Shown here piece after piece: positions 10,295 to 20,572 of a DNA stretch of 64,000 bases. Position numbers and translations under genes: made by a program. Where the stretch lies: the NCBI RefSeq assembly GCF_028290025.1, contig NZ_JAQGKQ010000092.1, positions 1 through 64,000 of the forward strand. The letters run 5' to 3'. The notes below the pieces were generated by a model. That model was not told the origin of the DNA. It did no database searches and was given only the letters and a program-made list of their open reading frames with translations. Every line of letters starts with the position of its first letter. The stretch's first letter is position 1. Source of the DNA: Cypionkella sp. (GTDB taxonomy: Bacteria; Pseudomonadota; Alphaproteobacteria; Rhodobacterales; Rhodobacteraceae).

Positions 10295-11017
10295 TCACTT
10301 CAAACGTGCTGCCGCGATCACTTGCCCCGGACCCGGTCCCGCCTGCAATAGGACCACTACCGGCCCCTCGCCCGCAGGAGCCTGCATCTTCAACGGCTCC
10401 GCGCCAGCCCAAGTGCCAAGCGTCTGCCACGACGTCACAATATTATGATACGCGACCTTCAGCCCGGCATTCTCGCCGCGGTCAATATCCACCAATGCCT
10501 GATCGGTATAATGCACAAGATGCACCGAAACCGTCCCCGGTAAAGCCTGTGCCGCACTGGCCGAAATCAGCAGATCATCGCCCTGCCGGGTTAGGTTTAA
10601 GACCACCGGGCTGGGCTTTACAGCTGCCAGAGCCTTTGCCACTTCCTCGGGCTGATTGCCCGCCACCCGAGCACCACCCGCGACGATCATCTGCGGCGTA
10701 TAGATCATTTTTTCGCCCGCCGCTTTGGCATAAGCTTTCTGCCGATCGGTAAAGGCAGGCTGCCCGAAAGTATCGGTCCAGCCGATATAATCCCAGTAAT
10801 CGACATGCAACGACAAGCCGATCACTCCCGGCGTCGTCGCAAGTTTCGCCATCAACTCATCTGCAGGCGGGCAAGACACACAACCTTGCGAGGTGTAAAG
10901 TTCGACAACCACACCCTGCTCCGAGCCTTGCTGTGACTCCGCCAGCGCCGTCTTCGGCATCCCCACCGAAGCGCAAAGCGCCACAGCCCCAAACGTACTG
11001 AAAATCAGTCGCATCAT
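10295..11017 (-). CDS. DUF1223 domain protein, thioredoxin-like, secreted
   Basis: Signal peptide; VVELYTSQGCVSCPPADELMAKLA. Confidence 0.88.
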   Translation of the reverse strand: MMRLIFSTFGAVALCASVGMPKTALAESQQGSEQGVVVELYTSQGCVSCPPADELMAKLATTPGVIGLSLHVDYWDYIGWTDTFGQPAFTDRQKAYAKAAGEKMIYTPQMIVAGGARVAGNQPEEVAKALAAVKPSPVVLNLTRQGDDLLISASAAQALPGTVSVHLVHYTDQALVDIDRGENAGLKVAYHNIVTSWQTLGTWAGAEPLKMQAPAGEGPVVVLLQAGPGPGQVIAAARLK

Positions 11018-11267
11018 GGTCGTTTTCCGATCTCTGTGCCGTTTTTTGTTCTACATGATGCGAAGGCAGCCCCGCCAATCAAGGTTTTGCGAGGCACCAT
11101 CATATGATATTCACAGACAGGTTCCATGGATACCCCTAGCCGCCGATTTCGACACTGGAATAACGGCATACCATTGTATACAATCTGCCGTAGAAAAAGA
11201 TGATTCCCTTGCACCAATCGCGCCCTTAGGGCAAAGCCAAAGCAATCCGTCAACCGCAGGAGGCCAC

Positions 11268-13952
11268 ATGACCGTCACCGTTGGACACGACAGCAGCAAA
11301 ACCCGCAAAACTTTAACCGCAGGCGGACAAACCGTTTCGTATTACTCGATCCCCGCCGCCGAAGCCGCTGGTTTGGGCCAATTCAGCAGATTGCCCGCCG
11401 CGCTGAAAGTGGTGCTGGAAAATATGCTGCGCTTTGAAGATGGCAAGACTGTCTCGGTTGACGACATCAAGGCGTTTTCGGATTGGGGCAAACTCGCAGG
11501 TAAAAACCCACGCGAGATCGCCTACCGCCCCGCCCGTGTGCTGATGCAGGATTTTACTGGCGTGCCTGCCGTGGTTGATTTGGCCGCGATGCGTGACGGC
11601 ATCAAGGGCTTGGGCGGCGATGCGCAGCGCATCAACCCCTTGGCTCCGGTCGATCTGGTCATCGACCACTCGGTGATGATTGACGAATTCGGCACCCCGC
11701 GCGCCTTCCAAGCCAACGTGGACCGCGAATATGAACGCAATATGGAGCGTTATGTTTTCCTGAAATGGGGCCAGAACGCCTTCAACAACTTCCGCGTTGT
11801 GCCTCCGGGAACCGGGATTTGCCACCAAGTAAACCTCGAATATCTCGCCCAAACGGTTTGGAGCGATACCGACCAAGACGGCAACATGGTCGCCTACCCC
11901 GATACCCTCGTTGGCACCGACAGCCACACCACCATGGTCAACGGCCTCGCAGTGCTGGGTTGGGGCGTTGGCGGTATTGAGGCTGAGGCTGCGATGCTCG
12001 GTCAACCAGTCTCCATGCTGATCCCGGAAGTCGTCGGCTTCAAACTGACAGGCGAGATGATTGAAGGCACCACCGCCACCGATCTGGTGCTGAAAGTCGT
12101 GCAAATGCTGCGCAAACATGGCGTGGTAAGCAAGTTTGTCGAGTTCTACGGTGACGGTCTGGACCGCCTGCCCCTAGCCGACCGCGCCACCATTGCCAAC
12201 ATGGCGCCAGAATATGGCGCTACCTGCGGTTTCTTCCCGATCGACGGCGAGACCATCCGCTACCTGCGCAACACTGGCCGCGACGAGGGCCGCATTGCCT
12301 TGGTCGAGGCTTATGCCAAAGCCAACGGCATGTGGCGCGACGCGAACTATGATCCGATCTACACCAGCACGCTTTCACTGGATATGGGCACCATCGTTCC
12401 GGCGATTTCCGGCCCGAAACGCCCGCAAGACTACGTGCCGCTGACCGATGCGAAAGCCTCGTTCACCACCGAGATGGCTGGCTCTTTCAAGCGGCCGATG
12501 GGCACCGAAGTCGCTGTCAAAGACCATGATTTTACCATGTCATCTGGCAAAGTGGTGATCGCCTCGATCACCTCCTGCACCAACACGTCGAATCCATCCG
12601 TAATGATCGGCGCTGGCCTTGTCGCCCGTAAAGCCCGCGCGTTGGGTCTGAAGTCAAAGCCTTGGGTGAAAACCTCGCTCGCCCCCGGCAGCCAAGTCGT
12701 TAGCGAATATCTCAACGCCGCAGGCTTGCAAGAAGACCTTGACGCGATTGGTTTCAACCTTGTCGGCTATGGCTGCACCACTTGTATCGGCAACTCCGGC
12801 CCGCTGGACGCTGCGATTTCGGCGGCGATCACCGAAGGCGATCTGGTCGCCACCGCAGTCCTTTCCGGCAACCGCAACTTTGAGGGTCGTATCAGCCCCG
12901 ACGTGCGCGCCAACTATCTGGCCAGCCCGCCCTTGGTCGTGGCTTACGCCCTCGCAGGCGATATGAACATCGACATCACCACCGAACCTTTGGGCATGGG
13001 CACCGATGGCCCGGTCTATCTGAAAGACGTTTGGCCGACCAACAAGGAAATTTCAGACCTTGTCGAGGCCACTGTCACCCGCGCCGCGTTCCAGAAGAAA
13101 TATGCCGACGTGTTCAAGGGTGATGAGAAATGGCAGGCCGTCAAGGTCACCGATTCCGAGACCTACGACTGGCCCGCGTCTTCGACCTATATCCAAAACC
13201 CACCGTATTTCCGTGGCATGGCAAAAACGCCCGGCGTGATCAGCAACATTGAAAACGCCCGCGTTCTGGCTTTGCTCGGCGATATGATCACTACCGACCA
13301 CATCTCGCCTGCTGGGTCGTTCAAGACCCTCACTCCCGCCGGTAAGTATCTGACCGAACGGCAAGTTCCGGTATCCGAGTTCAACTCGTATGGCGCACGT
13401 CGTGGCAACCACGAAGTGATGATGCGTGGCACCTTCGCCAACATCCGCATCAAGAATGAGATGCTGGATGGCGTCGAAGGCGGCTACACCAAAGGCCCGG
13501 ACGGCGTGCAAACCTCGATCTTCGACGCGTCGATGGCCTACCAAGCGCAAGGCACCCCCTTGGTAATCTTCGGCGGCATCGAATACGGCGCAGGCTCGTC
13601 GCGCGACTGGGCCGCCAAAGGCACCGCACTTCTCGGTGTCAAAGCTGTCATCGCCGAAAGCTTCGAGCGTATCCACCGCTCCAACCTTGTCGGCATGGGC
13701 GTGATCCCGTTTGAGTTCACTGGCAAGGACAACCGCAAAACCCTCGGGTTGAAAGGCGACGAAACCGTCAGCATCGACGGCCTCGCCGGCGATCTAAAGC
13801 CGCTGTCCACTGTGCCCTGCACCATCACCTATGCCGATGGCACAGTGAAAGTGATCGAGATCAAGTGCCGCATCGACACCGAGATTGAGATTGAATACGT
13901 CGAACACGGCGGTGTTCTGCACTACGTGCTGCGCGACCTCGCCTCGCGCTAA
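11268..13952 (+). CDS. acnA: Aconitate hydratase A
   Basis: 894 aa from ATG 11268 preceded by aggagg; DTLVGTDSHTTMVNGLAVLGWGVGGIEAEAAMLGQP, SITSCTNTSNPSVMIGAGL, GYGCTTCIGNSGPL. Confidence 0.97.
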   Translation: MTVTVGHDSSKTRKTLTAGGQTVSYYSIPAAEAAGLGQFSRLPAALKVVLENMLRFEDGKTVSVDDIKAFSDWGKLAGKNPREIAYRPARVLMQDFTGVPAVVDLAAMRDGIKGLGGDAQRINPLAPVDLVIDHSVMIDEFGTPRAFQANVDREYERNMERYVFLKWGQNAFNNFRVVPPGTGICHQVNLEYLAQTVWSDTDQDGNMVAYPDTLVGTDSHTTMVNGLAVLGWGVGGIEAEAAMLGQPVSMLIPEVVGFKLTGEMIEGTTATDLVLKVVQMLRKHGVVSKFVEFYGDGLDRLPLADRATIANMAPEYGATCGFFPIDGETIRYLRNTGRDEGRIALVEAYAKANGMWRDANYDPIYTSTLSLDMGTIVPAISGPKRPQDYVPLTDAKASFTTEMAGSFKRPMGTEVAVKDHDFTMSSGKVVIASITSCTNTSNPSVMIGAGLVARKARALGLKSKPWVKTSLAPGSQVVSEYLNAAGLQEDLDAIGFNLVGYGCTTCIGNSGPLDAAISAAITEGDLVATAVLSGNRNFEGRISPDVRANYLASPPLVVAYALAGDMNIDITTEPLGMGTDGPVYLKDVWPTNKEISDLVEATVTRAAFQKKYADVFKGDEKWQAVKVTDSETYDWPASSTYIQNPPYFRGMAKTPGVISNIENARVLALLGDMITTDHISPAGSFKTLTPAGKYLTERQVPVSEFNSYGARRGNHEVMMRGTFANIRIKNEMLDGVEGGYTKGPDGVQTSIFDASMAYQAQGTPLVIFGGIEYGAGSSRDWAAKGTALLGVKAVIAESFERIHRSNLVGMGVIPFEFTGKDNRKTLGLKGDETVSIDGLAGDLKPLSTVPCTITYADGTVKVIEIKCRIDTEIEIEYVEHGGVLHYVLRDLASR

Positions 13953-13981
13953 CATCGAAACTCATCTTTGAATTGTGTCAA

Positions 13982-14009
13982 AACAAGCACCCTTTATGGG
14001 TGCTTGTTG
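13982..14009 (+). terminator. Intrinsic terminator-like hairpin after acnA
   Basis: aacaagcaccc-ttta-gggtgcttgtt inverted repeat. Confidence 0.65.
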
Positions 14010-14374
14010 CATTTATGGGCTGAACCGAAAGGTATTGTTTCCGAAACAGAAACACATTGTTGCCTTATTGGAAACAATCGGAAACTTATTCTAAACGCTG
14101 ACTACAGCGAAAATCCAAAAGCGTCGGTTCGCAGCCTAGCTATATTAACCTATTGAAAAGATGTGGTATTATATCAGAGCACCATGGTGTTATTATTTAA
14201 GACATCGCTCTTCGGACACATGACAATAAAATTGGAACACATTTTAAACATATTACATGGCTTTATGATCGCTCTATCTGTGGTTGTGATTTTTCTTTTG
14301 CAGGGTATATTTTATGCGGAGTGTTGAGGACTCAGTCTACCTTAAGGCGATATTTCGCATGTTATGGAGTGGTT

Positions 14375-15544
14375 ATGCCCGATCGTATCAGAGACATTGA
14401 ACTGTATGAAAACCAAGGTGCTGCCCTGACCTTGGGTGCGACCCAAGTCGTCAACTATTCGAATTTTAACACTTCCACTTCTGCGGAAGTCACATTCGAC
14501 GATTCTACTCCGAACAATGGAGCTTGGAACGCAGGCGAGTCCGCGACGATTGGCGGCGATCCGGCAACGCTGGTCGGCACCGGCGTGACTTATTTCGGCA
14601 TCAAGGTCGAACTTCTTGGCATTCCCTTAGCAGATCTGCAACTGAGCACACCGGTCAACACCGCTTTGCTGACTGTCGACGGTGTCCAGGTGCTCCATTT
14701 CTACAATGACGATGGCTCAGAGACCGATCCCGCAGTCCTACTAGACGGGCTTGTGACGCAATTGGTAACTCAGCTCAGCTCCGGCATTCCTCCTCTCTTG
14801 CAAGGTTTGGTAAACGGCATTCTGGCCAATCCACTGCAGTATGTGCAAAATAACGCCCTGCTGACCACTACGATTACCGCAGGTGGTGCGGTGCCTTTCG
14901 TGCCGTGCTTCACCGCTGGCACGATGATCCTGACACGCTCGGGTGAGGTCGCTGTCGAGGATTTGCGGGTTGGCGATCTGGTGTTGACGGTCGATAACGG
15001 CTTTCGGCCAATCCGCTGGATCGGTCGCCGTCGCTTGTCTCCCCGCCAGTTAGAGCTTTCGCCGCAGTTGCGCCCGATACGCATTGAAGCGGGCGCTTTG
15101 GGCAACGATCTGCCAGTGCGCCCACTGACGGTGTCACCACAGCATCGCTGTCTGATCCGCTCGGAAATGGCCCGCCGCATTTCGGGTGAACGTGAGGTGC
15201 TGGTAGCAGCGAAGCATCTGCTAAGCGTTGACGGCGTGTCGATTGTGGATGATGGCACTCCAGTCACCTACGTGCACCTGCTGCTCGATGCACACGAACT
15301 GCTGATTTCTGAAGGCACCCCTACCGAATCGTTCTTTGTCGGACCGATGGCGATGTCAGGGGTATCTGCCAGTGACCGGCTTGAAATCATGTCGCTATTT
15401 CCCGCGCTTTGTGACGAGAGCGCTCACAACGTAATGCCGCCCGCGCGGAAATTCCTCGCCGGTCACATCGCGAAATCCATCGTAGCAAGTGCAGTCAAGG
15501 AAACCCGACCTGTCATCGAGAGCCGAAATTACACCCGTGCCTAA
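14375..15544 (+). CDS. Hint-domain (Hedgehog/intein-like) protein
   Basis: CFTAGTMILTRSGEVAVEDLRVGDLVLTVDNGFRPIRWIGRRRL; LTVSPQHRCLI; ATG at 14375 chosen over 14321. Confidence 0.85.
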   Translation: MPDRIRDIELYENQGAALTLGATQVVNYSNFNTSTSAEVTFDDSTPNNGAWNAGESATIGGDPATLVGTGVTYFGIKVELLGIPLADLQLSTPVNTALLTVDGVQVLHFYNDDGSETDPAVLLDGLVTQLVTQLSSGIPPLLQGLVNGILANPLQYVQNNALLTTTITAGGAVPFVPCFTAGTMILTRSGEVAVEDLRVGDLVLTVDNGFRPIRWIGRRRLSPRQLELSPQLRPIRIEAGALGNDLPVRPLTVSPQHRCLIRSEMARRISGEREVLVAAKHLLSVDGVSIVDDGTPVTYVHLLLDAHELLISEGTPTESFFVGPMAMSGVSASDRLEIMSLFPALCDESAHNVMPPARKFLAGHIAKSIVASAVKETRPVIESRNYTRA

Positions 15545-15647
15545 ACCCGACGATAGGCAGCGGGGCAAGACCAGTTGGTGGATCTTGCCCTGCATTGCTA
15601 TCGGTACGGCGATTTGGGTGGCTGTCATTTACGCGATTTTTACTTAG
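15537..15647 (+). CDS. Possible 36-aa single-TM peptide
   Basis: GTG-start ORF overlapping the Hint stop: MPKPDDRQRGKTSWWILPCIAIGTAIWVAVIYAIFT. Confidence 0.3.
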   Translation: MPKPDDRQRGKTSWWILPCIAIGTAIWVAVIYAIFT

Positions 15648-15782
15648 GTCAAACGCAGCACCTACGTACTGCCAGCTAAACCGAAACAGTTTGTTGCAAA
15701 ATCAGATGCTGCCAGCGGCGGTCGGCTTATGTTCTTGTTAGGTTCTCAGTGGCAATGTGTATGAGAACATAAGGTGTTTTCA

Positions 15783-15920
15783 ATGCCACAACGCTTTGCG
15801 CCGCTTGCGCCACCAAAACCTCGTCCTGCAGCGGTTTCCGCTCAGTTCATCCAAGCCCTGCCGATGGGTGAGCTATGTATTCTCGCACTGGTCGCGATGG
15901 TCGTGTTTGGGTTGATCTGA
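15783..15920 (+). CDS. Possible 45-aa small membrane peptide
   Basis: MPQRFAPLAPPKPRPAAVSAQFIQALPMGELCILALVAMVVFGLI. Confidence 0.35.
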   Translation: MPQRFAPLAPPKPRPAAVSAQFIQALPMGELCILALVAMVVFGLI

Positions 15921-15931
15921 TCTGTCTGCGA

Positions 15932-16327
15932 TCAGCCGCTGCAGGCAATCGCACTCGTAGACAATGGCCACAGCGTGAACGCCCCGCCATCTTCAGCACG
16001 GCACGTCAAAATCGGGCGATTGTAGCCGTTGTTGTAGAACAGACACTCCACCACCACACCCGCTTGGCTGCCGGTCATAAGATTGACGATCTCAAACGCC
16101 GGGCCAAAGCTCATGCGCACCGGCACACCTGAACAAGCCGCAATCACCACGCCCTGCCCGTCCGCCGCAATCGTCACACGGTCATTTTGCAGCGCCGCAG
16201 CGCCGCCAGTGCGACCGACCCGCTCATAACTTCCGGCAAAATAAGACGGCCCGGGCGTGCCGGGTTTGGCCAACACGGGTCCGGCCAGCAAGCTCAAACC
16301 TATAAGCCATCCCAATTGTAGCTTCAT
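15932..16327 (-). CDS. Secreted hypothetical protein
   Basis: Signal peptide MKLQLGWLIGLSLLAGPVLA; overlaps the ccmG stop. Confidence 0.7.
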   Translation of the reverse strand: MKLQLGWLIGLSLLAGPVLAKPGTPGPSYFAGSYERVGRTGGAAALQNDRVTIAADGQGVVIAACSGVPVRMSFGPAFEIVNLMTGSQAGVVVECLFYNNGYNRPILTCRAEDGGAFTLWPLSTSAIACSG

Positions 16328-16896
16328 TCTGCCAAAGCCTTTTCCAATTCTGGCCGGAAGCGTTGCAAATAATCATCCCCCACCATCGGCCCGATAAACT
16401 TGTAAGCAACCGAGCCATCACCGCGCAAAATGAACGTCTCGGGCGGCGCCGTCACCCCCCAATCCAGCCGCGTCTTGCCCTTCGGATCAAACGCAATCGC
16501 CGCAAACGGGTTGCCATCATCCGCCAAAAACGCCGCCGCATCATCGGCACGGTCCATCATATTGACACCCACCACATGAATACCCTCGGCCGCGAGCGCC
16601 TTCAACGTGCCATTCTCAGCCCGACACGGCGGACACCAACTCGCCCAGAAATTCACCACCGTCACCTTGCCGTCGCGCAGATCAGCGTCGGTCAGCGCCG
16701 GAAACCCCGGCAACACCCCCGCGTTCAAAGCCGGAGCCTGCTTGTTGATGAACACCGACGGCAGGTTCTCTGGGTCACTCCGCTGCATCCCCACATAAAA
16801 CATTACCGCCAGCCCCGCGAACAACAGCGGCGGCAGATACATCAACCACTTACCCATTCGACTTCTCCACCTTAGCCGCATCTGCCCGCGCTTCAA
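16324..16896 (-). CDS. ccmG: Thiol:disulfide interchange protein CcmG/DsbE
   Basis: NFWASWCPPCRAENGTLKALA; located in the ccm cluster. Confidence 0.93.
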   Translation of the reverse strand: MKRGQMRLRWRSRMGKWLMYLPPLLFAGLAVMFYVGMQRSDPENLPSVFINKQAPALNAGVLPGFPALTDADLRDGKVTVVNFWASWCPPCRAENGTLKALAAEGIHVVGVNMMDRADDAAAFLADDGNPFAAIAFDPKGKTRLDWGVTAPPETFILRGDGSVAYKFIGPMVGDDYLQRFRPELEKALAE

Positions 16897-17023
16897 CCTC
16901 AGCCAATGCCCGCTTCACCCGCGCCGATTTCCATAACGACAGCGCCACCAGCACCACGATCAACGCAATCGACGCCGCATAAGACCCGATCACCGCCACC
17001 GCATATTTACCAAGTTCCATCAT
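16850..17023 (-). CDS. ccmD: Heme exporter protein CcmD
   Basis: 57-aa single-TM protein MMELGKYAVAVIGSYAASIALIVVLVALSLWKSARVKRAL between ccmC and ccmG. Confidence 0.85.
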   Translation of the reverse strand: MMELGKYAVAVIGSYAASIALIVVLVALSLWKSARVKRALAEVEARADAAKVEKSNG

Positions 17024-17760
17024 GCCAACCGCTCCCGCGCCAGCAGCGCCGCCACCCGCCGCGCCCTGATTTCCGTCCGCGTCCGCAGCAAAACCAGCGT
17101 CACGAACAACAGCACAAACCCCGCGATGCAGACATAGAGCGGTGAGGAATAAACGTCCGCCACATGCTCCTCGCGGTCCAGCGACAGGCTCGCGCCCTGA
17201 TGCAGCCCTTGGTTCCAAAACAGCACCGCATAGCGCGACAGAAACGCGAACACCGACCCCACGATGCAAAGCACGCTCGTCAGATCAGCCGCCGTATCGG
17301 GGTCTTCGACAGCCTCCCACAGCGCGATATAACCCAAATAAAACAACGCCAAAATCAAAAACGAAGTCAGCCGAGGATCCCACGCCCACCAAGTCCCCCA
17401 CATCGGCTGCCCCCAGATCGCCCCGGTCACCAGCCCAATCAGTGTGAACGTCAACCCCACCGGAGCCGCCGCTTTTGCCGACAAAGCCGAGACGTGATGC
17501 CGCCGGATCAGCCAGATCAGCGACGCCACCAGCATCATCATCCAAGCCGAAATCGCCATCATCGCCGCTGGCACATGCAGGTAAATGATCTTCACCGTAG
17601 AGCCAAACTTATCCGCATCCGGCGTGAAAAACACCCCCCAGACCAGCCCTGTTACCAGACAAATCAGCGCCGCCCCAGTCACCCACGGCAACAGCGCACC
17701 CGACGCCTGCATGAACCGCTTCGGGTTCGCATATTCCCAGATCGACATTGTCATCCCCAT
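17020..17760 (-). CDS. ccmC: Heme exporter protein CcmC
   Basis: WWAWDPRLTSFLILALFYLGYIAL (tryptophan-rich heme-handling motif). Confidence 0.95.
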   Translation of the reverse strand: MGMTMSIWEYANPKRFMQASGALLPWVTGAALICLVTGLVWGVFFTPDADKFGSTVKIIYLHVPAAMMAISAWMMMLVASLIWLIRRHHVSALSAKAAAPVGLTFTLIGLVTGAIWGQPMWGTWWAWDPRLTSFLILALFYLGYIALWEAVEDPDTAADLTSVLCIVGSVFAFLSRYAVLFWNQGLHQGASLSLDREEHVADVYSSPLYVCIAGFVLLFVTLVLLRTRTEIRARRVAALLARERLA

Positions 17761-17787
17761 CTCAGCACCCGTCTTAGCACGTCAAAC

Positions 17788-18444
17788 TCAGCGCAGGTTG
17801 ACGCGGATTGCCGCAGCCGAGGCGAACGGCAGCAGCGCCACCGCCCCCGCCGTAATCGCCGCCAGCAGTGCCAAGGGCGTGCCTACCGCCAAACCCGCCC
17901 CGCCGCGCTTCACAACTTCGGCACCAAAAATCAACGTCGGCATGTACAAAGGCAGCACCAGCAGGCTCATCAACAGCCCGCCGCGCTTCACCCCCACCGT
18001 CAGCGCCGCGCCAAACGCCCCGATCACCGACAGCGCAGGCGTCCCCAGCGCCAAACTCAACACCAGCCAGCGATACCCCGCCGCATCCAAGTTCAACAGC
18101 AGCCCCAGCACCGGTGAGGCCAGCACCAGCGGCAGCCCGGTCACCAGCCAATGCGCCAGCGATTTCACCGCCACCACAGCCTCCAATGGCATCGGCGAGG
18201 TCGCAAGCAAGTCCAGCGAGCCATCCTCATAATCCAGCGCGAAAATCCGGTCGAGCGACAGCAAACATGCCAGCAGCGCGCCGACCCACAAAATCCCCGG
18301 CGCAATCCGCGCTAAAACCACAGGCTCCGGCCCCACCCCCAGCGGCACGATCACCGCCACCAGCAGGAAAAATGCCAGCCCGAGGCCAAAGCCGCCGCCC
18401 GCCCGCACCGCCAGCCGCAAATCCCGGATCAACAAAGCGATCAT
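17788..18444 (-). CDS. ccmB: Heme exporter protein CcmB
   Basis: CcmB-like [40 protein letters not shown]; ccm context. Confidence 0.94.
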   Translation of the reverse strand: MIALLIRDLRLAVRAGGGFGLGLAFFLLVAVIVPLGVGPEPVVLARIAPGILWVGALLACLLSLDRIFALDYEDGSLDLLATSPMPLEAVVAVKSLAHWLVTGLPLVLASPVLGLLLNLDAAGYRWLVLSLALGTPALSVIGAFGAALTVGVKRGGLLMSLLVLPLYMPTLIFGAEVVKRGGAGLAVGTPLALLAAITAGAVALLPFASAAAIRVNLR

Positions 18445-19073
18445 TCAAACGCCTCGTCAAACGCACCCATACGCCCGCCAGCCGCAGGGCTACGGGCTTT
18501 GAACGGTGTCAAATCCAGCACCTCGGCCTCTATCCCGAGATCAATGTGGCTGGCAATCAGCGCCGAGCCGCCACCCTCCAGATGCCGCGCCACCACTCTT
18601 GCGAACAACGCCACCGAGCCCGCATCCAGCGATACCGTCGGCTCGTCCATCAACCAAATCCTCCGCCCCGTCACCAGCAACCGCGCCAACCCCAACCGCC
18701 GCTTTTGCCCCGCCGACAGATGCGCCGCCCGCCTATCCGCCAGCGCCAGCAAATCCATCGCTTCCAGTGCCGCCGCCACCGATCCAGTGCCATGCGCCGC
18801 CGCCCAAAATGCGAGATTCTCGGCTACCGTCAGCACCGCTTTTATCCCATCAGCATGGGCGGCATAGGCCACTGCCTCCGGCGCTACCGTCACAGACCCC
18901 GCCAACGCGGGCTGCAACCCCGCCAAGCAGCGCAGCAACGTGGTTTTACCCACGCCATTTGGCCCGCGCAGCACCAAAGCGCGCCCCGGCAACAGCCGAA
19001 ACGACACGCCTTCCAGCACAGCCAACCCACTCCGGGCCACCGCAAGATCGCTTACATGCAAAGCCATGCCCAA
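18441..19073 (-). CDS. ccmA: Heme ABC exporter ATP-binding protein CcmA
   Basis: [34 protein letters not shown]. Confidence 0.95.
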   Translation of the reverse strand: MGMALHVSDLAVARSGLAVLEGVSFRLLPGRALVLRGPNGVGKTTLLRCLAGLQPALAGSVTVAPEAVAYAAHADGIKAVLTVAENLAFWAAAHGTGSVAAALEAMDLLALADRRAAHLSAGQKRRLGLARLLVTGRRIWLMDEPTVSLDAGSVALFARVVARHLEGGGSALIASHIDLGIEAEVLDLTPFKARSPAAGGRMGAFDEAFE

Positions 19074-19167
19074 CCCCTAACGCATCGTGCACGTTGCGAA
19101 AAGGCCCTGTGACAGCATGGTCTTTCGCCGCCTCAACGCTATAGTCCCCACCGAACAGGAGGCTCCC

Positions 19168-20160
19168 ATGACCCTAACCACCACCACATTTGGCCGCACC
19201 GGCAAAACCACCACACGGCTCGGCTTCGGCGCTTGGGCCATCGGCGGCACTTGGGGCGAGGTTTCGCTCACCGACGCCAAAGCCGCCCTGCACGCCAGCC
19301 TTGATGCGGGCGTCACTTTCATCGACACCGCCGATGTTTACGGCGATGGCCGCTCCGAGCGCATCATCCGCGAAGTTTTAGCCGAACGCACAGGCGAGCG
19401 CCCCTTCGTCGCCACCAAAGCCGGACGCCGCTTAGACCCGCACACCGCCGAAGCCTACACCGGTCCGGCGATTGAGGCTTTCATCGACCGCAGCTTGCAA
19501 AACCTAGGGCTGGATTGCCTCGACCTCGTGCAACTGCACTGCCCACCGACCGCGGTTTATTCCAACCCGGCGATGTTCGAAGCCCTTGATGCGATCAAAG
19601 CCAAAGGCAAAATCGCGGCCTATGGTGTCTCGGTCGAAACCATTGACGAGGCTATGACGGCGATCAAAAACCCCGGCGTGGTGTCCGTGCAGATCATCTA
19701 CAACCTGTTCCGCCAACGCCCCGCCGAGCAATTCTTCAAAGCCGCCAAAGCGCAAAACGTCGCAGTGATCGTGCGGGTGCCGCTGGCTTCTGGCTTGCTT
19801 ACCGGCAAAATGAACGCGCAAAGCCAATTTGCCGCCGACGATCACCGCAGCTTTAACCGCGAAGGCGCTGCGTTCGACAAGGGTGAAACCTTCTCGGGCG
19901 TGCCCTACGACATCGCGCTGCAAGCTGTCGAAGAACTCCGCCCGTTGGTGCCGCAAGGTGCGGCGATGGCCGAGTTTGCGCTGCGCTGGATTTTGATGGA
20001 AGACGCCGTAACCGTCGTAATCCCCGGCGCTAAATCTCCGGCGCAGGCGCAAGCCAATGCGAAAGCCGATGCTTTGCCGCCGCTGCCGCCCGCCACAATG
20101 GAAAAAGCCCGTGAGATTTACACGCGCCTCATTGCCCCACAGGTTCACGCTTTGTGGTGA
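19168..20160 (+). CDS. Aldo/keto reductase
   Basis: FGAWAIGGTWG, FIDTADVYGDGRSE; ATG 19168 preceded by caggagg. Confidence 0.92.
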   Translation: MTLTTTTFGRTGKTTTRLGFGAWAIGGTWGEVSLTDAKAALHASLDAGVTFIDTADVYGDGRSERIIREVLAERTGERPFVATKAGRRLDPHTAEAYTGPAIEAFIDRSLQNLGLDCLDLVQLHCPPTAVYSNPAMFEALDAIKAKGKIAAYGVSVETIDEAMTAIKNPGVVSVQIIYNLFRQRPAEQFFKAAKAQNVAVIVRVPLASGLLTGKMNAQSQFAADDHRSFNREGAAFDKGETFSGVPYDIALQAVEELRPLVPQGAAMAEFALRWILMEDAVTVVIPGAKSPAQAQANAKADALPPLPPATMEKAREIYTRLIAPQVHALW

Positions 20161-20161
20161 T

Positions 20162-20515
20162 CTAAACCGGAAACAGGGCCGCTGCGATCCGGCGACCCTC
20201 GCCCAACAGCACGTTATAAGTCCGGCAGGCGGCGGGCGTGTTCATCGGCTCCACCCCAATGCCCTGCTCCTCCAGTGCTAGCCGAAAAGCTTTCGGAACA
20301 ACGGAAACCTCCGCCCCCAGCCCCAGCAACAAAACGTCGATTTTGCCGACCAGTGACAGTGGTGCCGCCAAATCCTCAAAGCCGCCCCAAGCCCCGGCAT
20401 CCCACGGCGTCACCAAATAGGTGCCACGCAACACATGGGTGCCGACCCGGAAAAACCCCGGCCCGTAGCTTTCAATCGCCAAAGCTGATCCGTAAGTGAT
20501 CTCGGTCAGGCGCAT
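20162..20515 (-). CDS. Mth938-like domain protein (DUF498)
   Basis: ITYGSALAIESYGPGFFRVGTHVLRGTYLVTPW; LLLGLGAEVSVVPK; adjacent to secF. Confidence 0.8.
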   Translation of the reverse strand: MRLTEITYGSALAIESYGPGFFRVGTHVLRGTYLVTPWDAGAWGGFEDLAAPLSLVGKIDVLLLGLGAEVSVVPKAFRLALEEQGIGVEPMNTPAACRTYNVLLGEGRRIAAALFPV

Positions 20516-20572
20516 CGCAACAGCCTTTCAACAAGGTGGCCAAACGTGCCGCCCTAAGGCGACACGCAACAT

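Noticed and set aside
17164-19112. Long R/P/Q-rich plus-strand ORFs across ccmABCD
   Set aside because: Antisense to the ccm operon; composition typical of shadow frames.
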